Assembly (NCBI GenBank): GCA_033296885.1
Contig: MU864142.1
Coordinates: 1 to 11,969, forward strand
DNA from: Triangularia verruculosa
Taxonomy: Eukaryota > Ascomycota > Sordariomycetes > Sordariales > Podosporaceae
Reading direction: 5' to 3'
DNA: 11,969 nt
Shown piece after piece: positions 1-7,621 of this stretch (position 1 is its first letter; every line of letters starts with the position of its first letter). Position numbers and translations under genes: made by a program. Under the pieces are notes generated by a model that saw only the letters and a list, made by a program, of their open reading frames with translations, ran no database searches and was not told where the DNA came from.

Positions 1-26
1 ATAATAATAATAATAATAATAATAAT
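1..26. repeat. (ATA)n microsatellite
   Basis: A pure ATA/TAA trinucleotide run from the first base to position 26, cut by the window edge. Positions 27-54 are plain AT-rich flank up to the left LTR of E1. No gene is visible here. Confidence 0.95.
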
Positions 27-147
27 CATTAATATAATTTATAACGTACAAAGGTGTTACAATCGTTGATGAAGGACCAACGCACGGAGCGCGGGGCGCT
101 CCCAGCCAATTATTACGGACTAATCAGGAGGGGAGCGAAAGGATTAC

Positions 148-250
148 GGTGATCTAGGTGAGTAGAGCGACAAGTTTACGGTGAGTATAGTGAGCTACGG
201 GAAGGAAAGGTAATCTAGATCACCTTTAGGAAACGTGATCCAGGTGATCT
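148..250 (+). promoter_or_regulatory. Clustered GGTGATCT-type motifs and an 18-bp palindrome in the LTR
   Basis: GGTGATCT occurs at 148-155 and 243-250. Positions 208-225 (AGGTAATCTAGATCACCT) are one transition away from a perfect palindrome, and the right LTR (7384-7401) differs at another base, so the ancestral site was perfectly palindromic. GTGATC recurs at 235-240. Clustered dyad motifs upstream of a TATA-like stretch are what an LTR enhancer or operator looks like. No binding protein can be named. E2's LTR lacks the cluster. Confidence 0.4.
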
Positions 251-265
251 ATAAATATATATATA
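249..265 (+). promoter_or_regulatory. TATA-like element of the E1 LTR
   Basis: CTATAAATATATATATAC sits mid-LTR just before a block (CGGAGGAACTAGATAGCTT...) conserved in all three LTRs of the window, including the inverted E2 LTR at about 7822-7862. A TATA box at the U3/R boundary is expected in LTR elements. The assignment is by position and composition only, and the whole region is AT-rich. Confidence 0.35.
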
Positions 266-445
266 CGGAGGAACTAGATAGCTTATAGATAGTTCCGTAG
301 TATATAATTATAGCTTGTATTTACGGTATTTTATATTTATATTAAGATATCTTATTATATACTATTTAGCTGTACCGAATTAATTGTCAGAAGTTGCCTT
401 TAACCGAGTATCCCTTTTAAAGGTTCTGTATAGGGGTTCGTTATA

Positions 446-504
446 CGTTGTATATTTACTTTAACTCTATTATCGGATAAGTTAAAAGCGCTAAGTTAAA
501 CGCT
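446..504 (+). other. E1 leader between LTR and gag (primer binding region)
   Basis: A 59-bp stretch between the left LTR and the gag ATG. The minus-strand primer binding site should begin here, but no TGG-type tRNA 3'-end complement is readable, and RIP has probably altered it. The primer cannot be identified. Confidence 0.5.
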
Positions 505-2860
505 ATGGCCGAAAATACCAATACCTAGGAGGAAGTCCCTACCTAACCTACTATCGACTAACTTCTTACCTATATCTAGGAACTCGAGGATAAGTCGCGC
601 CTTTCTTATAACGCCCTTACGTAAGAAAATACTATACTCTACTACGAGATTAGCATTTTACGTAAGGAAGGAGATTACGCTAAACTCGAGGCTCCCGACC
701 GCTACGGAGGGACTAAAGGAGAGCTAGGGGGGTTTTTAATCCAGCTTAAGGTATACTTTCGGTATTACCTTTCCCGTTTCCTGAATAAACTGTCCAAAGT
801 TATATATATTACGTCTAGGCTTAAGGACAAGGTATTTACTTAGTTCGAACTGATCTTAGGAGACTTTTTCGATAACTAGCCCGACGAAAGGAAGGCGGTT
901 ACTAATAAGTGTTTTAAGTCGTATAAGGGTTTCGAGGAAAAGATTAAAGAGGTATTTGGAGAGTACGATAAAGGTAGGTATGCCTAAGAGCAACTAGCTA
1001 ACCTTAAGTAGACTAGGTCTACTGCCGATTACGCTATAGTATTTAGGACGGACGTACTCCGTAACGAGATTAACGACGAAGGGTTAATGCAGTTATTTTA
1101 TAACGGGCTTAAGAAAGAAGTTAAGGACGAGCTATACCGGTAGGAACGGCTAGAGATTATCGACGAATATATCGTAATAGCGGTCTGTATCGACGACTGG
1201 CAGTATTAGTACCGTAAAGAGCGTAAAGGCATACATATATAAGGACCCTACCATCCTAACGATAAGAAGAAGAGACGGCTTTACGGGATTTACGTCTTAG
1301 GGACTACTTACGCAGGACCTATAGAAGTAGACGTAGTTTAGAAGCGGTTTAAAGGAAAAAATGATATTAAATACTTTAATTATAGGAAGATAGGCTATTT
1401 TAAAAGAGATTATCGGGCACTTAAGTAGCTCCGTTAGAAGGAAAGAGAGATAGTAGTAGTCGCTAAGATAATACGGGTAGTAGAGATCTCTAGTATAGAG
1501 TATTCCGATAAGGATTTTCGGGATTTAGCGGACGACTATATCGATAGCGATTATAAGTACGAACTTCGGGAAGGAGAATTAATAGTCGACTTTAAGGGAG
1601 AAGACTACGTTATAAGATAAGAATTACCGGTTAGGGGAGCTATAAGATTAAAAGAGAGTATTGTTTTAGGACCTTCTAAAAAGACCCTACGACAGTTAAG
1701 GTAGTTCTTTACTATAAATATAATTTATACTTTAGACTTATATTCGGGAGGGACCTTAAGTTAGGCGGAGGAACGAGTTTAAGGATTCGAAAAGAAGATA
1801 GAAAAACTCCAGAATTAACGGGAAATAATTAAATAATATTATTATAACTTCGAAGATAAAATAGCGTAAATTATAATTAATTACTAATTACTTATATAAC
1901 TCTAATAGGAAAATAAACAATAGATCGTTTTAGAAGTTAAATTTAGGTAATACCGTAGTAAACTACTATAATTAGTTTATAAAGAGGGTAAACTCGAGTT
2001 TAGGGAATTAGATTAGGAGAAGTATTAGGAAAATAAAGAGATCATTAATATAGGGCTTTTATAGATACCCGGATAAGTACCTTACTATAAATAGTATAAA
2101 CTATACGATAAAAATATAGTATAGTTATATCCTAGATACTTAAAGTATAAAAGGATACTTTAGTTCTAGTATATTATATATAAATATATTAAATATTATT
2201 AAAATAAAACTTTCTAAAGATACTAGCTAGTACAGTAATTAAGAAGAAACGGAGATCCTAAGTCCGTTACGAAAATTATAGTTAGGTAGGAACGATAATA
2301 AGAAGAGTTAGACGATTATTTCCTATAGAGACGGGAAGACCTAGTTAAATTAGAGAAGGAACTCTAGGTTATACGGTTTATATTTAGGTACGTAAGATAC
2401 TACTTTAAGTAAATAACTGATTAAAGAAAAGACACTATTAACGAAGAAGAATACGAGTTAATATAGTATAAGAGTTTAGATTGCGCATTCTATTTATAAA
2501 CAAAGGCTAAGAAACACCACGACATTTAGGCCGAAACCGAAGCTAGGGCTATAGTAAAGGGGCGGCGGATATATAATCGAAGGAGGATTTAATAAAATAT
2601 AAAAGACGAAAAATAGGAAGAAGCCTAACGATAATAGTTAATTAATTTCGAACTATTAGATAGTTTAATAAAGGAGGACGCTTTAGAGGTATAATAATAA
2701 TTGGAAAAAGGGCTACGGCCTTTCGTAAAGGCCGTAAACCTCTAAGGGACTATAAATAAAGTATTAGCGAGGTTACTGCTGTATAAAAGAGGGGTATAAA
2801 AGATAAAAGGTTGCGAGTAGTAGCGCGTTAAAAGGGTTTTTAAATATAGGTACTTATAGA
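505..2860 (+). pseudogene. gag: E1 gag: capsid/nucleocapsid, RIP-inactivated, unusually long
   Basis: Structural polyprotein that would form the particle and bind element RNA. ATG at 505 opens the frame in which a retrotransposon Gag domain is readable (~690-1200: residues PDRY near 698, then the LGGFL and LKVYF segments). A zinc knuckle remnant follows at 1372-1413 in the same frame. The frame stays coherent for another ~480 codons, rich in Glu, Lys, Arg and expected Gln, up to the protease junction near 2820-2860. That gives ~785 codons against some 300-450 in typical Ty3/gypsy Gags. Stops are TAA/TAG, mostly at positions where Gln fits (the eighth codon is already TAG). Pol follows in the -1 frame. 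Gag identity is certain; the C-terminal extension resembles no domain I recognise. Confidence 0.88.
1372..1413 (+). other. Gag zinc knuckle with all four ligand codons turned to Tyr
   Basis: In the gag frame the spacing of a CX2CX4HX4C knuckle is exact, with the expected aromatic/basic context (KYFNYRKIGYFKRDYR), but the three Cys and the His are all Tyr: TAC at 1372, TAT at 1381, TAT at 1396, TAT at 1411. TGY to TAY (G to A) and CAY to TAY (C to T) are both RIP-type changes. The nucleic-acid-binding site is destroyed. Confidence 0.85.
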
Positions 2861-3120
2861 TAGTAGAGTAAAAGCGGACTTAATTTTACTAAGATTTATA
2901 TAATAAGTCCGAATGTTATAGAGGAAAAAGGAGGAAAAGGTTATTATAAAAGAACCTTTCTTTATATAATTAGTAATTAAAGAGACGGTACTACTAGACA
3001 TTATAATATTAGGGAAAATAACGATAGTAATTTTCGATATCGTAAATATAGGGCTAGAAAAAGATATAATTTTAGGGCAACTATAGTATAAGGACTATAA
3101 TCTAGATATCGATTGGAAGG
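2850..3120 (+). other. E1 aspartic protease domain
   Basis: The retropepsin active-site triplet D-S-G is readable as D-S-R at 2859-2867 (GGA to AGA, a RIP-type change), preceded by Leu-Ile as in the family. The second signature, an IILG-type strand followed ~11 residues later by I-D-W, is present at about 3066-3116. Loss of the active-site Gly should abolish activity. The domain begins within ~10 codons of the gag/pol junction. Confidence 0.8.
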
Positions 3121-3386
3121 ACGGTAGTTACTTACGACTGAGGGTATATCGGGAGTATTCGATTAACGATAGGAGATTAGGAGTACGGTAGAAGTAAAGT
3201 GCGGGATAAGTATCCTTTACGGTACTATTATAAGAGATATAAGAAGTATTAGTATATTTAATCGATAAAGACGGTAAAATCGAAAAAGTAAGGTTAATAG
3301 GAATAGTTATATTGGTGGAAATTACGGTAGTAATAAAAGATAAATATATTTATTATAATAATATGAAGAAGGGTGATAAGAAGGAG

Positions 3387-4300
3387 GTGCCGATAGAGTA
3401 TTAGGGGTATCCGGTGTTTATGGCAAAATACCTTTAAGGTCTACTAGAGAGGGGACTATAGGATTATAAGATTAAGCTTAAAGAAGGAGTAAAGCTTAAG
3501 CTTTTTTAGGTTTACTATATTAACGATAAGTAGAGTAAGAAGTTACGGAAGTATTTAAACGAAAATATTAAGAGAAGATATATTAAAGTATTTATATTGC
3601 CGGTTGGATATTTTATTTTTGTTGTACCGAAGAAAGATAAGAGCCTACGATTATATATAAATTATTAATAATTAAATTAGGAAATGGTGAAGAACGGTTA
3701 TCTACTGTTATTAATTTCTCGGCTAAGAAGTTAATTATTAGGGGTATAATAGTTTATTAGATTTAATATATTAGTTAGGTATATATATATATAAATTAAG
3801 GAGGGAAATGAATAAAAAACGGCCTTTTGTATACTTTATGGATATTTCGAGTATTTTGTTATGCTGTTTGGGCTTATAAATGTACCGGCGACTTTTTAGG
3901 CCTTCGTTAATTATACGATTCGTTAGTACTTCGATAAAATAGTAGTTTACTACTTTAATAATATTTTTATTTACTTATGTACTTTAAAAAAATATAGATA
4001 GTACGTTAAAGAGATTTTAGATGCGTTATATAGAGTAGGACTATTAATTAATAAAGATAAGAGCGAGTTTTATATATAGGAAACAGTCTACCTAGGGTAT
4101 TTAATCTCGCTAAGAGAAGTGCGAATAGAGCTAGGGAAGATCGCGGTAATTAAAGACTAGCCGAGACTATAAATAAAAACGGCCGAACGACTAAAAACTA
4201 GGGTTCGAGAGTTTTTAGGATTTATAAATTTTTATTGGATATTTATACGGAATTACGGCGCTATAGTAAAACCATTAAATAACTTAATTAAGAAAGACGC
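3387..4300 (+). other. E1 reverse transcriptase domain, catalytic DD changed to NN
   Basis: RNA-dependent DNA polymerase. Readable landmarks: the VPKKD block at 3624, the RLYINY block (from R-L-C-V-D-Y) just after it, then the fingers/palm segments. The YxDD box appears as Y-F-N-N: TAC TTT AAT AAT at 3951-3962, where both catalytic Asp codons (GAY) have become AAT. The C-terminal REFLGF-type connection segment is readable near 4209. Without the two Asp residues the enzyme cannot bind catalytic metal. The matching box in E2 is intact (Y-L-D-D). Confidence 0.92.
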
Positions 4301-4403
4301 TGAGTTTAAGTAGGGAAAAGAATAGGAGGAGGCTTTTTAAGTTATTAAAAACGTTATTACGGTGGACCCGGTATTTAAATTCCCCGATTTAGGACGACCT
4401 TTC

Positions 4404-4790
4404 GAAGTTAAGATAGATATTTCCGACTACACTATCGGAGGGTAGTTAGGGTAATGAAATAAGGATAGGAAATTATATTTAATAGTATTTTTTTCGAAGA
4501 AATTAGAAGAACTACGTAAAAATTATTTTATTTATAATAAAGAGTTATTTATTATTATTAAGGCTTTCGAGGAGTAGAGACTATACTTTAGCGGTATTAA
4601 TTACGAGGTCTAGGTTTATACTAATTATAAAAACTTAAAGTATTTTACTATTATTAAAGTCCTTAACGTTAGGTAAAGCCGATAATTAGAATTCTTATCT
4701 AAGTTTAATTTTTAGATTTATTATAAGAAAGGATCTAAGAATGTAAAAGCGGATACTCTAAGTAGAAAGGCGGATTATTACAAAGAAAAA
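4404..4790 (+). other. E1 RNase H domain, one catalytic Asp lost
   Basis: Removes template RNA during cDNA synthesis. The first Asp is retained at 4416-4418 in the D-x-S-D-Y-x-I-G-G block. The Glu of the ELF block is at 4542-4544. The Asp of the usual T-D-H-K-N-L block is Asn (AAT, 4623-4625), with the following His now Tyr. The final Asp in A-D-T-L-S-R is kept at 4752-4754. One lost catalytic residue is enough to inactivate it. Confidence 0.88.
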
Positions 4791-4949
4791 ATAAAAGAAA
4801 GATTACTACCCTTATTATAGGAAATAGTAAAAGGTATACTTAGATATCCGCTCTAATAGTGGGCTAAATATTATATAGTATATCGAGAAGAATCTATTAC
4901 TTATAAATACTAAAGTAATATTAATAATAACGATTAAGAATAATAAGTT

Positions 4950-5700
4950 AAGTTAGAATTATTAGGAATTTAAAAAAACGACTGTTACTAGCTTTAATAT
5001 AATAATAGGACCTACGTTAACCTAGAATAACGGAAGATATTAATTTAGGAGATTTATAAATCGAAGTTCGGAGGATATATAAGAGTAATTAAGACGATAG
5101 AAAAAAATAAATAGTATTTTAATTAACTAGAAATAAGAAAGGATATAAAAGAGACGTTACGGGAATATAACCTTTATAGAAAAACGAAAGTAAAGAGATA
5201 TAAATTATACGGATTTTTAAAGCTACTACTAGTAGTAAAATAACTATAGAGTTTGGTATCGATAGACTTTATTATTAAATTACTAGAATCTAAGGATATA
5301 ATTACGGGCGTTAAGTATAATAGTATTTTAACTATAATCGATAAACTTACTAAGTAAATATACTTTTTACTTTATAAGGAGACCTGGATAGCGGAATAAT
5401 TAATAAATATAGTATTTCGGAATATTACGGTAATATATATATAGTTAAGGGAATTTATTACGGATTGCGATATTAAGTTTATATTAAAATTTTAAAAGGC
5501 TTTAATAAAGTAAGTAAAAGTAAAGAGCAAAACGTCGTTAATATATTACCTATAAACGGACGGTTAGACAGAGAGGCTTAATTAAATCGTCGAATAATAC
5601 TTTTAAAACTATATTAATTTCAAATAAAATAATTAAGTTAAACTTTTACTAGTAGTATAGTTTATGTATAATATAGTACTTATAGAGATAACTAAAATTA
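4950..5700 (+). other. E1 integrase core, D,D(35)E codons intact
   Basis: Inserts cDNA into the chromosome. The N-terminal HHCC zinc domain is degraded: a GGH-type His is Tyr (GGY), and the CX2C pair at 5166-5177 reads Y-N-L-Y. The catalytic core keeps all three acidic codons: Asp at 5265-5267 (S-I-D-F), Asp at 5463-5465 (T-D-C-D), Glu at 5571-5573 (T-E-R). The second pair has exactly 35 residues between, the family standard. Internal TAA/TAG stops still prevent expression. Confidence 0.92.
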
Positions 5701-5948
5701 TATTATTCTTTACGAATTATAGTTTTAAAGTAAATCTATGGTAAGGACTAGAGATAAAGGTGCCTAGGGCGGTAATAAAAGTAAGAAAGTTATATATACT
5801 ATATATTAAACTTAAGGAAGAACTCGAGTTTGTTCGGGAACGTATATATAAATATTATAATACCAAATAACTCGAAGGACCTCGCTTAAAAAAGGAGGAT
5901 AAAATATTTTTATTAATATATAATCTTTATATAAAGAAGCTTAGTAAA

Positions 5949-6080
5949 AAGTTGGATTATAGGAGAGTGGGCCTATTTAAGGTTAAAAGGAAGATATCGG
6001 AAACGGTATATAAGTTAGAGCTACCTAGTACGATATATTTATAGTTATATACTTTTTATATCTTACTTCTGGAACCTATA
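5949..6080 (+). other. E1 integrase GPY/F module
   Basis: C-terminal integrase module typical of many Ty3/gypsy elements. A K-K-L-D segment is followed by V-G-L-F-K-V at about 5967-5984 (from G-P-F), then the Y-K-L-E-L-P strand. The Pro to Leu change (CCN to CTN) is a C to T transition. It lies between the integrase core and the chromodomain. Confidence 0.75.
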
Positions 6081-6131
6081 TCCCCGGTAAGTAAAACTAA
6101 TATCTAAGAGGTAGCGGAGAATGAAGAAGAG

Positions 6132-6302
6132 GAGTATAATATAAAAGGAGTATTGGATTTACAATTTAACGAAGGTTAATTAGAATACTTAGTTAATTAG
6201 TTAGATTACCCGGTTGCGGATAATTTGTAGGAATTAACGGTAAATCTAAATTATCCAGATAAATTAAAAGAATTTTATTAGCGATATTTAGACCGGCCTA
6301 AA
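6132..6302 (+). other. E1 chromodomain at the integrase C-terminus
   Basis: Methyl-lysine histone reader fused to integrase in chromoviruses; targets insertion to heterochromatin. Starts with the E-Y-N-I/G-V-L-D strand at 6132, then E-Y-L-V-N (6183) and D-Y-P, then the expected W-E at 6228-6233, and closes with the F-Y-Q-R helix ending D-R-P-K at 6291-6302. Two aromatic-cage Trp codons (after V-N and before the Glu at 6231) are TAG, the RIP product of TGG. E2 carries the same domain at 9235-9405, with the same block order. Confidence 0.88.
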
Positions 6303-6303
6303 T

Positions 6304-6466
6304 AAAAAGAATAGTATTTAGATTTACGGGCGGTATTTATAAATCTAGATATAAAACTTTGACGGGAATTGAATCTGTACCTCCGATATAGTAGTCGACG
6401 TACTATATATTATACTATAAGGTTAATAAATACCTAGGAGCCTATTTATAATTAAATATTACGAAC
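6304..6466 (-). repeat. tRNA-like unit of E1 (leader + tRNA-like body + T-run)
   Basis: The minus strand here aligns to both tandem units of E2 (8865-9044 and 9058-9223), including ~42 bp of leader, a 70-nt tRNA-like body and ~47 nt of trailer ending in a T5 run (6308 down to 6304). It follows the chromodomain immediately and overlaps any run-on of pol on the opposite strand. One copy in E1, two in E2. Confidence 0.75.
6355..6424 (-). pseudogene. tRNA-like sequence, E1 copy
   Basis: 70 nt, the same length as both E2 copies. A 7-bp acceptor stem pairs at five positions (AACCTTA with CAAAGTT); the two mismatches are explained by RIP. The D-arm GTAT...GTAC follows. The B-box position (6375-6365, minus) reads GATTCAATTCC, two G to A changes from the consensus GGTTCGATTCC. 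Anticodon identity cannot be read because the anticodon arm is imperfect. Functional transcription is unlikely. Confidence 0.65.
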
Positions 6467-6524
6467 TTTAATTACTTTGGGAAATTAAAGGACTTTTATC
6501 GGAGAGGTTAGGGGCGGGCTGTAC

Positions 6525-7124
6525 TTAGGTAGATAGAAAAGGGTTAATCGGAGGGGCGTCGCCTAGTACGGTATTTTAATTAATAGTATTTAAGGCGCCG
6601 TGGACCTGGGTGTTAATAACGGCCTCCGATTTACGACGGTCGGCCTTCTTAAGCTCGTTTAGCGAGGCGAGCCCCCGGCGGACTATTTTATTACCCTGCG
6701 TTAATAGGTATTAGTATTAACGCCGGAGTCGAGATAATATAGCGAGGGTCTCTTGGGCTTCGCGCTGACTACGTTGGAGGCGCTTTTCGGTAAGTTCCTC
6801 TTCGCGAGCCAAACGCCGAGACTCGGCTACGATGCAGTCCACTGGACTAGAGATTAGGTAAAAACGATAGGAGGAGAAGAAACCGTATATATATTTACAC
6901 GCTAGAACCGGAATACCAGTGCCGTCGTAAGTACGTTTACGACGAATATATTTACTATAATGAGAAGAACGTTTAGTTATTTTGTATAATAAGCCCTTAG
7001 AGAAATAAAAAGAATACGGTATCGTTTCGTATTTAAATTGAAGTATAGCGGTAGCTAGAAATATACGTTGAGAGAATTTCGAACTGGAGGTTTTAGAGAT
7101 ATAGTAAGATATAGTGGAAATAGT
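6525..7124 (-). pseudogene. E1 antisense ORF: coiled-coil protein, degraded
   Basis: On the strand opposite gag-pol, ~200 codons (7124 down to 6528) contain only three stops, all TAA at plausible Gln positions (6717-6719, 6711-6713, 6576-6578), then TAA at 6525. In DNA this AT-rich about a dozen would be expected. The middle (~6836-6600) is a charged heptad-like helix rich in Glu, Arg, Lys, Leu and Ala (SRRLAREEELTEKRLQ, later RRGLASLNELKKADRR), a likely coiled coil. Before it lies a stretch with a Cys at 6897-6899 and several Tyr codons that may be former Cys. No start codon is evident. E2 has an equivalent antisense frame in the same position. Function unknown; a DNA-binding or Gag-interacting accessory protein is inference. 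Confidence 0.6.
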
Positions 7125-7214
7125 TTAAGGAAGTAAGGGAGATTTACGGAAAAAAGGAGGAGGAAGAGTAATTAAGGAAAATAAAGTAAATTAAGGTCGT
7201 CGGGACGTCGACCT
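7125..7214. other. E1 spacer between antisense ORF and polypurine tract
   Basis: Purine-rich spacer. The antisense frame may extend into it on the minus strand past a TAA at 7125-7127 (possible Gln), but I see no start codon or motif to support that. Confidence 0.4.
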
Positions 7215-7225
7215 AGAAGGAGGGG
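7215..7225 (+). promoter_or_regulatory. E1 polypurine tract
   Basis: AGAAGGAGGGG followed by CATCG and then the right LTR at 7231. This is the expected plus-strand primer for reverse transcription. E2 has AGGAGGAGGGG plus CATCA at the equivalent place (8118-8128, minus), so the element is conserved despite RIP. Confidence 0.8.
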
Positions 7226-7230
7226 CATCG

Positions 7231-7621
7231 TATTACAATTGTTGATAAAGGACTAATGTATGGAGCGCGGGGCGCTCCTAGTTAATTATTACGGACTAAT
7301 TAGGAGGGGAGCGAAAGGATTACGGTGATCTAGGTGAGTAGAGCGATAAGCTTACAGTAAGTATAGTGAGTTACGGGAAGGAAAGGTGATCTAGATTACC
7401 TTTGGGAAACGTGATCTAGGTGATCTATAGATATATATATACGGAGGAACTAGATAGCTTGTAGATAGTTTCGCAGTATGTAATCATAGCTTGTATTCAC
7501 GGTATTTTGTGTTTACATTGAGATATCTTGTTGTGTACTATTTAGCTGCACCGAATTAATTGTCAGAAGTAGCCTTTAACCGAGTATCCCTTTCAGAGGT
7601 TCTGTACAGGGGTTCGTCACA
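7231..7621 (+). repeat. E1 right (3') LTR
   Basis: 391 bp, gap-free match to 55-445. It begins TATTAC (RIP-mutated from TGTTAC) and ends GTCACA. The first ~170 bp carry the RIP-type changes, while the distal half keeps TpG/CpA, the mirror image of the left LTR. The distal ~190 bp form an inverted repeat with E2's LTR. Confidence 0.95.

Larger units (their letters stand above)
55..445 (+). repeat. E1 left (5') LTR
   Basis: 391 bp, alignable without gaps to 7231-7621. It starts TGTTAC and ends GTTATA (GTCACA in the right copy), so the ancestral ends were TG...CA. About 40 transitions and one transversion separate the two LTRs by eye. In this copy the first ~150 bp keep CpA/TpG while the inner half is strongly RIP-mutated, the reverse of the right LTR. 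It should contain the element promoter and transcript start. Confidence 0.95.
2823..6302 (+). pseudogene. pol: E1 pol: PR-RT-RNaseH-IN-chromodomain, RIP-inactivated
   Basis: Enzymatic polyprotein for proteolysis, cDNA synthesis and integration. All domains lie in one register (codon starts at multiples of 3) from the protease Asp at 2859 to the chromodomain end at 6302, so no net frameshift occurred in ~3.4 kb. Register is -1 relative to gag. Order: protease ~2850-3120; RT ~3387-4300; RNase H ~4404-4790; integrase ~4950-5700; GPY/F ~5950-6080; chromodomain 6132-6302. In-frame stops are nearly all TAA/TAG at Gln/Trp positions; one TGA near 4454 probably came from CGA. The original stop is uncertain because the frame runs on toward a TGA at 6360, inside the antisense tRNA-like module. 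Active-site damage is given in the domain entries. Confidence 0.95.
55..7621 (+). mobile_element. E1: full-length, RIP-inactivated Ty3/gypsy chromovirus
   Basis: A complete LTR retrotransposon of about 7.57 kb: two 391-bp LTRs, gag with a retroviral-type zinc knuckle remnant, pol in the order protease, reverse transcriptase, RNase H, integrase, GPY/F module and chromodomain, then a 3' region with antisense cargo, a polypurine tract and the right LTR. Integrase after RNase H places it in Ty3/gypsy (Metaviridae); the chromodomain makes it a chromovirus. All proteins carry many stops, nearly all at Gln or Trp positions, and long stretches lack CpA/TpG, as expected from RIP. Frame is nevertheless kept across more than 3 kb of pol, so damage came from point mutation rather than indels. 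The flanking five bases (AAAGG left, TTGGT right) do not form a target-site duplication. It is not autonomous today. Confidence 0.95.

Noticed and set aside
446..470. tRNA primer binding site
   Set aside because: No readable complement to a tRNA 3' end follows the left LTR; RIP may have erased it, so no primer is claimed.
2846..2856. Slippery heptamer T TTT AAA at the gag/pol junction
   Set aside because: Positions 4-6 are not three identical bases, so it does not fit XXXYYYZ; not annotated as a frameshift site.
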